64,000 nt of DNA from an uncultured Pelagibacteraceae bacterium (lineage in GTDB: Bacteria > Pseudomonadota > Alphaproteobacteria > Pelagibacterales > Pelagibacteraceae), in the NCBI GenBank assembly GCA_902627645.1, contig CACOJX010000002.1:32507-96506 (forward strand). Reading direction: 5' to 3'. The notes under the pieces are model-generated. The model was given only the letters and a program-made list of their open reading frames with translations. It was not told the DNA's origin and searched no databases. Of this stretch, positions 36,064-42,744 are shown in pieces. Position 1 is the first letter of the stretch; each line of letters begins with the position of its first letter. Position numbers and translations under genes: made by a program.

Positions 36064-37053
36064 AGATTTTATTTTAGTTACTAGCTCTTCGTTAATATTT
36101 CGAGGACCTTTGTCTAATCTATTTTTGTGTCTTCTCTCACCTGGAAGTCTAACCCCATCAAAAGATTTCATCTTATCGAAAAATTCATCAGCATGTTTTT
36201 GCCAATTTGTTCCTGAAGTTTTGTCTGGTGATATTGCAATAATGAATTCTCCTCCACTAGGAGGTCCTCCATCATTATTATCTTTTGCAGCTGTCTCAAA
36301 ACTAAAATTGTCACCAACTAAAGCACCAGCCATTAGTTCGACCATCATCGCTATTGCTGAACCTTTATAACCTCCAAAAGGAAGCAATACACCACCATCT
36401 GCTATTGCTCCTGGATCAGTTGTTTCTTTACCATCTTTAGTCAAACCAGTTCCAAGTGGAACCTTGTGCCCTTCTCTTTTAGCTACTTGAACTTCCCCCA
36501 TTGCCATTGATGCAGTCGCCATATCATAAACCACTGGAGTTTTTCCAGGTCTTGGCCATGCAAATGAAATTGGATTTGTACCGAACAAAGGTTTGATTGC
36601 ACCAGCAGGAGCTACCGCAGGTTTGTATGATGTACAAGCAAAGGCAACTAAACCTTCTTCAGCTAATTTTTCAGTCTCTGGCCACATCGCAGCCATGTGA
36701 TGAGAATTATTTATTGCAAGAACTGCAACACCATTTTCTTTTGCAGCTTTTGCTAATTCAGGCAAACCTTTATTTAAAACTACAGGGGCTAAACAATTAT
36801 TTCCTTGAACTTTAATTACTGATGCTGAAATCTTTTTAACTTCTGGCTTTCCTTTACCATTAATTTTTCCACTTTTTAAGCCACTTACGTACGCAGGTAA
36901 TCTAAATAATCCATGAGATAAAGACCCATCCCGCTCTGCATTTCGAATTAGATCAGATAGAATGGATGCTGTTTCATCATCACATCCATTAGCCAATAAA
37001 GTTTTCTTAGCTAAATCAAATATTTCTTCTAATGATAGGGAAACTGTACTCAT
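36055..37053 (-). CDS. Ldh-family NAD(P)H oxidoreductase, probable delta1-piperideine/pyrroline-2-carboxylate reductase
   Basis: A 332-residue member of the malate/L-lactate dehydrogenase (Ldh_2) family. Arg-Asp-Gly-x-x-Ser-His-Gly near residue 44, the Asn-Ser-His-His motif near 117, Phe-Gly-Thr-Asn-Pro-Ile near 160 and Leu-Pro-Phe-Gly-Gly-x-Lys-Gly-Ser-Ala near 223 are closer to what I remember of DpkA (delta1-piperideine-2-carboxylate/delta1-pyrroline-2-carboxylate reductase) than of malate dehydrogenase. DpkA reduces cyclic imino acids from D-lysine, D-proline or hydroxyproline catabolism. No partner genes are adjacent, so substrate remains inferred. It is monocistronic between xth and znuA. 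Confidence 0.78.
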   Translation of the reverse strand: MSTVSLSLEEIFDLAKKTLLANGCDDETASILSDLIRNAERDGSLSHGLFRLPAYVSGLKSGKINGKGKPEVKKISASVIKVQGNNCLAPVVLNKGLPELAKAAKENGVAVLAINNSHHMAAMWPETEKLAEEGLVAFACTSYKPAVAPAGAIKPLFGTNPISFAWPRPGKTPVVYDMATASMAMGEVQVAKREGHKVPLGTGLTKDGKETTDPGAIADGGVLLPFGGYKGSAIAMMVELMAGALVGDNFSFETAAKDNNDGGPPSGGEFIIAISPDKTSGTNWQKHADEFFDKMKSFDGVRLPGERRHKNRLDKGPRNINEELVTKIKSLS

Positions 37054-37095
37054 CCCATTATTAGATATTATTTATGACTAAAGATCAATTTTTAT

Positions 37096-38106
37096 TTAAC
37101 AACCTTTAAAAGATTTTGACATGTTGCCAATTAAATCAAAATATAAATCTTTACCAGGATTAAGAGTCGCTCCTAATGGATCTATGACCCCTGTTGCAAC
37201 ATTAGTATCTTTTGCTACAGCCTTAATAATATCAGGATTAAATTGCGGCTCTGAAAATATACAGCTTACTTTGTCATGCTCAATTATTTCTCTTATTTCA
37301 GCTAATTGTTCAGCACCAGGCATCACATCTGTATTTACAGTGAATGCGCCAAGAATATTAATGCCAAATCTTTTTTCAAAGTATTGATATGCATCATGAA
37401 AAACGATTGATTTGAAATCTTTGTTTAATTCAGATTTTACTTTCTTAGTAAGTTTATCTAAATCTTTATGTGCTTTTTTTAAATTTGCTTTGTATTTAGC
37501 CTCATTTTTTTGATCATTCTCAATTAAATGTTCTGCCATTTCACTTAAAATTACTTTTGCATTCATTGGATCCAACCAAATATGTGGATCGTGCTCACCA
37601 TGCGCGTGTCCTTCATGACCATGATCATCGTGACCATCTTCTTTATGCTCATCGTCATGTCCGTGATCGTCATGATCATCTTCTTTTTTAGCATGATCAT
37701 CGTGATCATCCTCTTTATGCCCATGATCATGTTCTTCGAAAATATTTCTTTCTCTAAATTTAAGTTTAGTTAAACCTTTTATTTCCATTAATTCAATTTT
37801 CTCAGCTTTTTTCGCAACAGATTTTAATGGTTTTTCTAAAAAATTTTCCAAATCTTCACCAACCCAGAATATTAGATCAGCATTTTGTAACATTTTTGCA
37901 TGCGATGGTTTTAAAGCAAATCCGTGTGGAGAAGCATATCCATCCACTATTAAATCTGGTTTTGCTACTCCATCCATTAAATAACTAGCTAATGAGTGAA
38001 TTGGTTTAATTGAAGTAACTACTTTAATTTCAGCATTTGCTGGTACAAAAATAGTTAAGAATGATAGTATTGATAAGATAAATGGTAATTTTTTAATGTT
38101 TTTCAT
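37096..38106 (-). CDS. znuA: Zinc ABC transporter substrate-binding protein with His-rich loop
   Basis: A 336-residue periplasmic zinc-binding protein. I start it at 38106, giving a normal signal peptide (Lys-Lys start, hydrophobic core, Ala-Asn-Ala); a longer frame from 38157 would translate the operator region. Expected metal ligands are His in Ser-Pro-His-Gly-Phe, His in Asp-Pro-His-Ile-Trp, His in Phe-His-Asp-Ala-Tyr and the Asp near Val-Ile-Asp-Pro. Between the first two is a loop with 16 histidines in 50 residues (126-175), thought in ZnuA proteins to gather zinc. The gene diverges from znuC across two Zur-type operators. Confidence 0.95.
   Translation of the reverse strand: MKNIKKLPFILSILSFLTIFVPANAEIKVVTSIKPIHSLASYLMDGVAKPDLIVDGYASPHGFALKPSHAKMLQNADLIFWVGEDLENFLEKPLKSVAKKAEKIELMEIKGLTKLKFRERNIFEEHDHGHKEDDHDDHAKKEDDHDDHGHDDEHKEDGHDDHGHEGHAHGEHDPHIWLDPMNAKVILSEMAEHLIENDQKNEAKYKANLKKAHKDLDKLTKKVKSELNKDFKSIVFHDAYQYFEKRFGINILGAFTVNTDVMPGAEQLAEIREIIEHDKVSCIFSEPQFNPDIIKAVAKDTNVATGVIDPLGATLNPGKDLYFDLIGNMSKSFKGC
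37582..37731 (-). repeat. Imperfect repeats coding the His/Asp-rich loop of ZnuA
   Basis: Fifty codons hold 16 His and many Asp/Glu, built from variations of the units His-Asp-Asp-His, Lys-Glu-Asp-Asp-His and Gly-His. At DNA level, ATGATCATC-like words recur several times with small changes, which suggests growth by slippage. Loop length is expected to vary between strains. Confidence 0.8.
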
Positions 38107-38123
38107 ATGTTGTATATTTAAAT

Positions 38124-38156
38124 TGTTATAATATAACACTATGTAATAATATAACA
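38124..38156. promoter_or_regulatory. Tandem Zur-type operators between znuA and znuC
   Basis: Two adjacent 7-1-7 inverted repeats lie here: TGTTATAATATAACA (38124-38138), with perfectly complementary arms around a central A, and TGTAATAATATAACA (38142-38156), with one mismatched pair. They closely resemble the known proteobacterial Zur motif (core GTTATA, N, TATAAC). The spacing is 3 nt. TATAAT-like words lie inside the sites, so bound repressor would block RNA polymerase for both directions. The zur gene itself is the third gene of the rightward operon, implying autoregulation. Confidence 0.8.
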
Positions 38157-38176
38157 TTTATTAGTCAAGGAATAAA

Positions 38177-38923
38177 ATGGGCTCAGATCAAAATTTACTT
38201 GTGAAGTTAAATAAAGCTGGTTTTAGTTTAAATAATAAATGGCTCGTTAAAGGAGTATCACTTCAAGTTGAAAAAGGTAAAATAGTTACTCTCATTGGTC
38301 CAAATGGATCAGGAAAAAGTACAACAGCCAAAATTGCTTTAGGTATTTACAAAAAAATTGATGGTTCAGTTGAAAAATACACAAATAAAGTTGGATATGT
38401 TCCACAAAAAATTTCAATTGATTGGACACTGCCGCTAAGAGTAAATGATTTTATGGTACTAACTGAAAGTCTTGATAAAGAATCAATAGATGAAGCTTTG
38501 TCTTTAACTGGTGTCATTCATCTTAAAGATAAAAATTTGGGTGACTTATCTGGTGGAGAATTCCAAAGAGTATTACTTGCAAGAGCTATTTCAAAAAAAC
38601 CAGAGTTATTAGTACTAGATGAACCTGTACAAGGAGTAGATTTTACTGGTGAAATCGCTTTATACGAACTAATTAAGAAAATTTCTGATGAATTAAACTG
38701 TGGGATTTTACTAATTTCTCACGACTTACATACTGTGATGAGTGCTACAGATCATGTGGTTTGTTTAAACGGTCATGTATGTTGCTCAGGTTCTCCAATG
38801 GATGTTGCAAAAAATAATGAATACAAAGCTTTGTTTGGTGAACAAGCTTCTCAAATATTATCAAGATACGAACATAGACACGATCATATTCATACAGATC
38901 AAGGTGAGATAAAGAAAAATTAA
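38177..38923 (+). CDS. znuC: Zinc ABC transporter ATP-binding protein
   Basis: A 248-residue ABC ATPase energising zinc import. Walker A is at 41-48 (Gly-Pro-Asn-Gly-Ser-Gly-Lys-Ser), the signature Leu-Ser-Gly-Gly-Glu at 124-128, followed by Walker B Leu-Leu-Val-Leu-Asp-Glu-Pro and the Ile-Ser-His-Asp-Leu switch. The tail carries a short His-rich stretch (His-Arg-His-Asp-His-Ile-His) found in many ZnuC proteins and possibly zinc-sensing. AAGGA lies before the ATG as ribosome-binding site. znuB starts on the next base after the stop. Confidence 0.95.
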   Translation: MGSDQNLLVKLNKAGFSLNNKWLVKGVSLQVEKGKIVTLIGPNGSGKSTTAKIALGIYKKIDGSVEKYTNKVGYVPQKISIDWTLPLRVNDFMVLTESLDKESIDEALSLTGVIHLKDKNLGDLSGGEFQRVLLARAISKKPELLVLDEPVQGVDFTGEIALYELIKKISDELNCGILLISHDLHTVMSATDHVVCLNGHVCCSGSPMDVAKNNEYKALFGEQASQILSRYEHRHDHIHTDQGEIKKN

Positions 38924-39727
38924 ATGTTAGATGATTTTTTTATAAGAGCTTTAATAGCAGGTATTGGGGTTGCTATAGTTACTGGACCACTTGGATGTTT
39001 TGTTGTTTGGAGAAGATTATCTTATTTTGGAGATACTCTAGCCCACTCTGCTTTACTTGGAGTAACTTTAGCTTATTCTATGGAATTTAATATAGCATTC
39101 TCAGTATTTATAATTTCATCTTTAATAGCTTTAACTTTAATACAACTACAAAAGAGAACTAATCTACCAGGTGATGCTTTGCTTGGTCTCTTAGCTCACT
39201 CATCGTTAGCTGTAGGATTGGTCGTTATAGGTTTTTTATCTTTTATTAGATTTGATATTATGGGATTACTATTTGGCGATATATTGGCTGTTACTGTTGA
39301 TGATCTTTTAATAATATGGATTGGAGGAGCATTAATCCTCTTAATTTTAAGATTAATTTGGAAACCTTTATTTGCATCAACTGTTAATTATGAACTTGCT
39401 GAAGCAGAAGGTTTAAATCCAGACCGTGCAAAAGCTATATTTACGATCTTAATGGCAGCAATCATTGCAATATCAATTAAGATGGTTGGCTTATTATTAA
39501 TAACTGGAATGTTAATTATACCTGCTGCAATGGCTAGAAATATCTCTTCTAGCCCTCAGAAAATGGTAATCTATTCAATCATTGGTGGATTATTATCTGT
39601 GATTTTAGGATTATTTTCCTCATTAGAATTTAATACTGCTTCTGGACCATCAATTATAGCAGCGTCTTTATTCTTATTTATCTTGTCATTATTAAATATA
39701 AAGCAATCGATTAAATTGAAAAATTAA
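38924..39727 (+). CDS. znuB: Zinc ABC transporter permease
   Basis: A 267-residue permease of the ABC-3 family with about eight helices. Family features are Arg-Arg-Leu-Ser-Tyr-Phe-Gly-Asp-Thr-Leu-Ala-His-Ser-Ala-Leu-Leu-Gly near residue 30 and Gly-Leu-Leu-Leu-Ile-Thr-Gly-Met-Leu-Ile-Ile-Pro-Ala-Ala near 190. It forms the inner-membrane channel with ZnuC and receives zinc from ZnuA. It is directly adjoining znuC, and zur follows after 15 nt. Confidence 0.95.
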   Translation: MLDDFFIRALIAGIGVAIVTGPLGCFVVWRRLSYFGDTLAHSALLGVTLAYSMEFNIAFSVFIISSLIALTLIQLQKRTNLPGDALLGLLAHSSLAVGLVVIGFLSFIRFDIMGLLFGDILAVTVDDLLIIWIGGALILLILRLIWKPLFASTVNYELAEAEGLNPDRAKAIFTILMAAIIAISIKMVGLLLITGMLIIPAAMARNISSSPQKMVIYSIIGGLLSVILGLFSSLEFNTASGPSIIAASLFLFILSLLNIKQSIKLKN

Positions 39728-39742
39728 TGAGGAATCAGTAGA

Positions 39743-40135
39743 ATGAATAAAATGCAAACTCTTTCGAAAAATCAGCAAATCATTTTTGATTTAATTGATA
39801 AATCACCTGAACCAATGAAAGCTTATTCAATACTACATAATGTTCAAAAAAAAGGGATTAAAGCTCCGTTGCAAGTTTATAGAGCGCTGGATAAGTTAGT
39901 TGAAATAGGGAAAATTCATAAAATTGAAAGCAGAAATGCCTTTATAGCCTGTCATAATTCAAGTTGTCAGGTATCAAAAGCTACTGCATTTTCAATCTGT
40001 GAGATCTGTGAAAAGGTAACAGAAATTAGCAGTGCAAGTCTTTCTAAATACTTAACTAATTTCAAAGACAAAGATGGTATGAAATATAGTAAATACAATC
40101 TTGAGTTTTTTGGATTATGTAAAAAGTGTAGATAA
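39743..40135 (+). CDS. zur: Fur-family zinc uptake regulator Zur
   Basis: A 130-residue Fur-family repressor with an N-terminal winged helix (about 8-65, including Val-Tyr-Arg-Ala-Leu-Asp-Lys-Leu) and a C-terminal dimerisation domain. The structural zinc cysteine pairs are Cys-Glu-Ile-Cys and the terminal Cys-Lys-Lys-Cys, and Ala-Cys-His precedes them. The Fur-type His-His-His-Asp iron motif is absent. Location within znuCB-zur and the Zur-type operators upstream make zinc the logical signal. Confidence 0.92.
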   Translation: MNKMQTLSKNQQIIFDLIDKSPEPMKAYSILHNVQKKGIKAPLQVYRALDKLVEIGKIHKIESRNAFIACHNSSCQVSKATAFSICEICEKVTEISSASLSKYLTNFKDKDGMKYSKYNLEFFGLCKKCR

Positions 40136-40179
40136 GTTATTATCTAAAATCAAAATAAAACAAGCTGAAAGGAAAACGA

Positions 40180-40401
40180 ATGTTTATCAAGAAGTACCTT
40201 AAATGGATAAGTACATTTCTAGTCTTGGTTGGTATTCTATTAACAAACCTAAATATATATCCTTTAAATATTTATTTTCATGGATTAGGAGTTGTTGGAT
40301 GGACTATCGCTGGATTTGTTAGCAAAGATAAAGCGATACTTACTAATTTTGGATTACAGATACCATTATTTATCATTGGTATTTATAAGGTTGTATTTTA
40401 A
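40180..40401 (+). CDS. Small two-helix membrane protein, DUF6552-like
   Basis: A 73-residue hydrophobic protein with Lys-Trp-Ile at the start of a first helix (about 8-25), an Asn-Ile-Tyr-Pro-Leu-Asn-Ile-Tyr turn, a second helix containing Gly-Val-Val-Gly-Trp near 37-41, and a third short hydrophobic end. The pattern resembles small alphaproteobacterial proteins annotated as DUF6552, whose function is unknown. AAAGGAAAA precedes the ATG. It follows zur by 44 nt and could be read through from the zinc operon, but I see no direct functional link. Confidence 0.6.
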   Translation: MFIKKYLKWISTFLVLVGILLTNLNIYPLNIYFHGLGVVGWTIAGFVSKDKAILTNFGLQIPLFIIGIYKVVF

Positions 40402-40437
40402 TTTTAAAGTAGACTTTAGTTTTAATTAGTTTAGTTA

Positions 40438-40466
40438 TTGACGAATCCACTCTCTGATTCTTAAAT
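40438..40466 (+). promoter_or_regulatory. Putative promoter of the PiT-like gene
   Basis: TTGACG (40438-40443) and TTAAAT (40461-40466) are spaced by 17 nt. A start near 40473 would leave a leader of about 90 nt, long for this genome. The rest of this 163-nt gap (40402-40564), the largest in the window, holds AT-rich sequence and a strong AAGGAG ribosome-binding site 5 nt before the ATG at 40565. I found no riboswitch or terminator in it. Confidence 0.35.
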
Positions 40467-40564
40467 CAATAAATTTTTATATAGAATTTTTTTTCATCTA
40501 GAATTACATACTCTTTAAGTCATGAATCAATAGGAACCGAAAACAATAATATTAAGGAGATAAA

Positions 40565-41530
40565 ATGGATATGACTTTAATTTACACGGTTATAGGGTTT
40601 GCCCTTGCCGGTTATAGCGTAATCGCTAACGACTCAATTCAAACACTAGGTACTTTTATAGCTTCAAAAAAGAAGTGGTTTAAATGGTATGTACTTGCAG
40701 GATCTGCTTCGAGTGTAATGATCATAGCTTTAGCGTGGGGATGGTATTCGTATGATGGTGATATTTCTTACGGAAGACTAACCAGAATACCTTATCAAGA
40801 AATTCAATGGTATCACGCAGTAGCACCTGCAATACTCTTGTTATTAACAAGAGTTGGAATACCTGTATCAACAACCTTTTTAGTTCTTTCAGCATTTGCT
40901 TCAACAGTTGTGCTTGAAAAGATGCTGTTAAAAAGTGTAGTTGGTTATGGTTTAGCAGCAATGGTCGCTTATATTGCTTGGATAGCTGTTTCAAAATTTA
41001 TTAATGAAAAATTAGATGAAGTTGATGAAAAGTATATAGGCTTTTGGAGAAACTCAGTATGGGTTACTTCAGGTTGGTTATGGTGGGTTTGGTTGTCTCA
41101 CGATGTAGCTAATATTGCTGTCTATCTTCCAAGAGAGTTAGATATTTCATTACTTTTAATTGTAATGGCATATTTTACAGCTTTGTTATTTTACATCTTT
41201 TACATACAGGGTGGACGTATTCAAACTGTGGTTTTAGAGAAAACAGGAACGAGATATGCGAGATCAGCTACGATTATTAACGTAATTTATGCTGCTGTCC
41301 TATACTATTTTAAAGAACTAAACGACTTACCAATGTCAACAACATGGGTTTTCGTTGGTTTATTATGTGGTAGAGAACTTGCAATTTCAACAATGAATAA
41401 AGATTATAAGTTTAAGTATGTTTTCCCGTTAATTGGTAAAGACTTTCTTAAAATGATCTTTGGATTAAGTGTATCAGTTGGAATTGTTTTGGCAATTCAC
41501 TACATAATTATTCCAAATAGTTGGTTTTAA
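40565..41530 (+). CDS. Divergent PiT-like membrane transporter, substrate unknown
   Basis: A 321-residue membrane protein with about nine to ten hydrophobic segments. It contains two pairs of motifs that recall the inverted repeats of inorganic phosphate transporters (PiT family): Ala-Asn-Asp-Ser-Ile-Gln-Thr-Leu-Gly-Thr (21-30) and Ser-His-Asp-Val-Ala-Asn-Ile-Ala (178-185), each like the PiT Asn-Asp-Val-Ala-Asn signature, plus Pro-Val-Ser-Thr-Thr (100-104) and Pro-Met-Ser-Thr-Thr (256-260), like the PiT Pro-x-Ser-Thr-Thr element. It is shorter than E. coli PitA and lacks its central domain. No gene of known transport lies in its operon; the zinc operon upstream is separated by a likely promoter. 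Phosphate, sulfate or a metal complex are all possible substrates. Confidence 0.7.
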   Translation: MDMTLIYTVIGFALAGYSVIANDSIQTLGTFIASKKKWFKWYVLAGSASSVMIIALAWGWYSYDGDISYGRLTRIPYQEIQWYHAVAPAILLLLTRVGIPVSTTFLVLSAFASTVVLEKMLLKSVVGYGLAAMVAYIAWIAVSKFINEKLDEVDEKYIGFWRNSVWVTSGWLWWVWLSHDVANIAVYLPRELDISLLLIVMAYFTALLFYIFYIQGGRIQTVVLEKTGTRYARSATIINVIYAAVLYYFKELNDLPMSTTWVFVGLLCGRELAISTMNKDYKFKYVFPLIGKDFLKMIFGLSVSVGIVLAIHYIIIPNSWF

Positions 41531-41545
41531 ATTTGTTTGTGTGTT

Positions 41546-41565
41546 CGTGTTAATTATTTAACACG
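41546..41565. terminator. Perfect 8-bp hairpin between convergent genes
   Basis: CGTGTTAA, a 4-nt loop, then TTAACACG: a perfect stem at the meeting point of the PiT-like gene and manC, overlapping the manC stop codon. It could slow polymerase in both directions, but neither strand has a following U-run, so classical intrinsic termination is uncertain. Confidence 0.35.
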
Positions 41566-42744
41566 GCCATAAACGTCCTGGTATCGAACAATATCTGTTT
41601 CTTTTAAAATCGAACCTACTTGAGCTTCAATTATTTTAACTGGTTTTTTATATGGGTTTTCTATTCTATGAATTGCACCTAATGGAATAAAGATAGTTTC
41701 ATCGGGTTTCATAGTAAAATATTTCTTATTTAATGTAATTTTAGGTTTACCATGAGTAACTACCCAGTGTTCAGCTCTGTGATGATGTTTTTGAAGACTT
41801 AATATACCTTTTGGTTTTACATATAATTCTTTAATTAAGAATTCTTTACCATTAAATAGATTTACATAACTACCCCAAGGTCTATGAAATACATTTTTCT
41901 TTTTAAAATAATGTCTCTTATTTCGTCCATACATCTTACAGATTTCTTTCCAAGACCCTAGATCAGACCAAGGAATATCTAATTTGATAGCATTTATATC
42001 TTTGGTTTTTTCTAGAATTGCATAGTCAAAAGACTTAGCTGTTGCTTTGGTAAATGCTTGTTTATTTAAATAATACACATTACTTTTATATTTTGCTTTT
42101 GTTACAGCTTTATTACAATTTCTGTAAATATTTGGTTGGTATTTCTTGAAATTATTAATAATGGAGTCTTTTCTCAAATAAAACATTCCAGAATTCCAAT
42201 AACCTTTTTTACTGATTATTTGTTTAGCTTTTGCCTGTTTAGGTTTTTCTACAAATCTAGATACTTTGTTATTTTTTGTTAAAAAATAACCAAATTCACT
42301 TGAGGGCATTGTGGGTTTAATTCCAAATATAAAGATATTATTTTGGGTGAGTTTCTTTTGATTTTTTTTAATAGCTTTATTGAATAAACCAATCTTCTCT
42401 ATCAAATGATCAGCTGCTAAAAACATTAAAGGTTGTTCATTTGGAATATCTTTAATTAAAGCAGTGCTTAAAATAGCTGGAGCTGTATTTCTTTTAGCAG
42501 GCTCTAGAACTATCTTGAATTTTCTTATTTTGTGTTTCTTTAGGTGTTGTTTTACGTATTTTAGATATTTTGCATTAGTGCTTATGATTGGAGCATCAAA
42601 TATAGATGCTTTAACTCTCTCAAGGGTTTTGCCTAATAAAGTCCAATTACCGAAATCTATAAATTGTTTAGCTTGGTGTTTTTTAGTATTAGGCCAAAGT
42701 CTTGTTCCTGCTCCCCCACATAAAATAACTGGTCGAATTTTCAT
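41554..42744 (-). CDS. manC: Mannose-1-phosphate guanylyltransferase / mannose-6-phosphate isomerase-type protein
   Basis: A 396-residue protein combining an N-terminal nucleotidyltransferase (Cys-Gly-Gly-Ala-Gly-Thr-Arg-Leu-Trp-Pro at 9-18, Phe-Val-Glu-Lys-Pro, Trp-Asn-Ser-Gly-Met-Phe, Trp-Ser-Asp-Leu-Gly-Ser-Trp) with a C-terminal cupin domain (about 290-390) containing His-His-His-Arg-Ala-Glu-His-Trp. It would make GDP-mannose for surface glycans; the cupin may also isomerise fructose-6-phosphate. It is shorter than typical bifunctional ManC/AlgA (about 470), so isomerase activity should not be assumed. It overlaps the stop of the ribBA-like gene by one base. Confidence 0.9.
   Translation of the reverse strand: MKIRPVILCGGAGTRLWPNTKKHQAKQFIDFGNWTLLGKTLERVKASIFDAPIISTNAKYLKYVKQHLKKHKIRKFKIVLEPAKRNTAPAILSTALIKDIPNEQPLMFLAADHLIEKIGLFNKAIKKNQKKLTQNNIFIFGIKPTMPSSEFGYFLTKNNKVSRFVEKPKQAKAKQIISKKGYWNSGMFYLRKDSIINNFKKYQPNIYRNCNKAVTKAKYKSNVYYLNKQAFTKATAKSFDYAILEKTKDINAIKLDIPWSDLGSWKEICKMYGRNKRHYFKKKNVFHRPWGSYVNLFNGKEFLIKELYVKPKGILSLQKHHHRAEHWVVTHGKPKITLNKKYFTMKPDETIFIPLGAIHRIENPYKKPVKIIEAQVGSILKETDIVRYQDVYGRVK

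Noticed and set aside
37582..37773. Open frame opposite the ZnuA His-rich loop
   Set aside because: Its Met/Ile/Val-rich product is simply the reverse reading of the His/Asp repeat; no independent coding signs.
38107..38157. Extended N-terminus of ZnuA starting at 38157
   Set aside because: The extra 17 residues would be translated from the Zur operator region, are Tyr/Asn-rich, and would precede a normal signal peptide that starts at 38106.
40402..40564. Small gene or riboswitch in the largest gap
   Set aside because: Frames in both directions are only a few codons long and no stable multi-stem structure is apparent; only a promoter-like pair and a ribosome-binding site can be supported.
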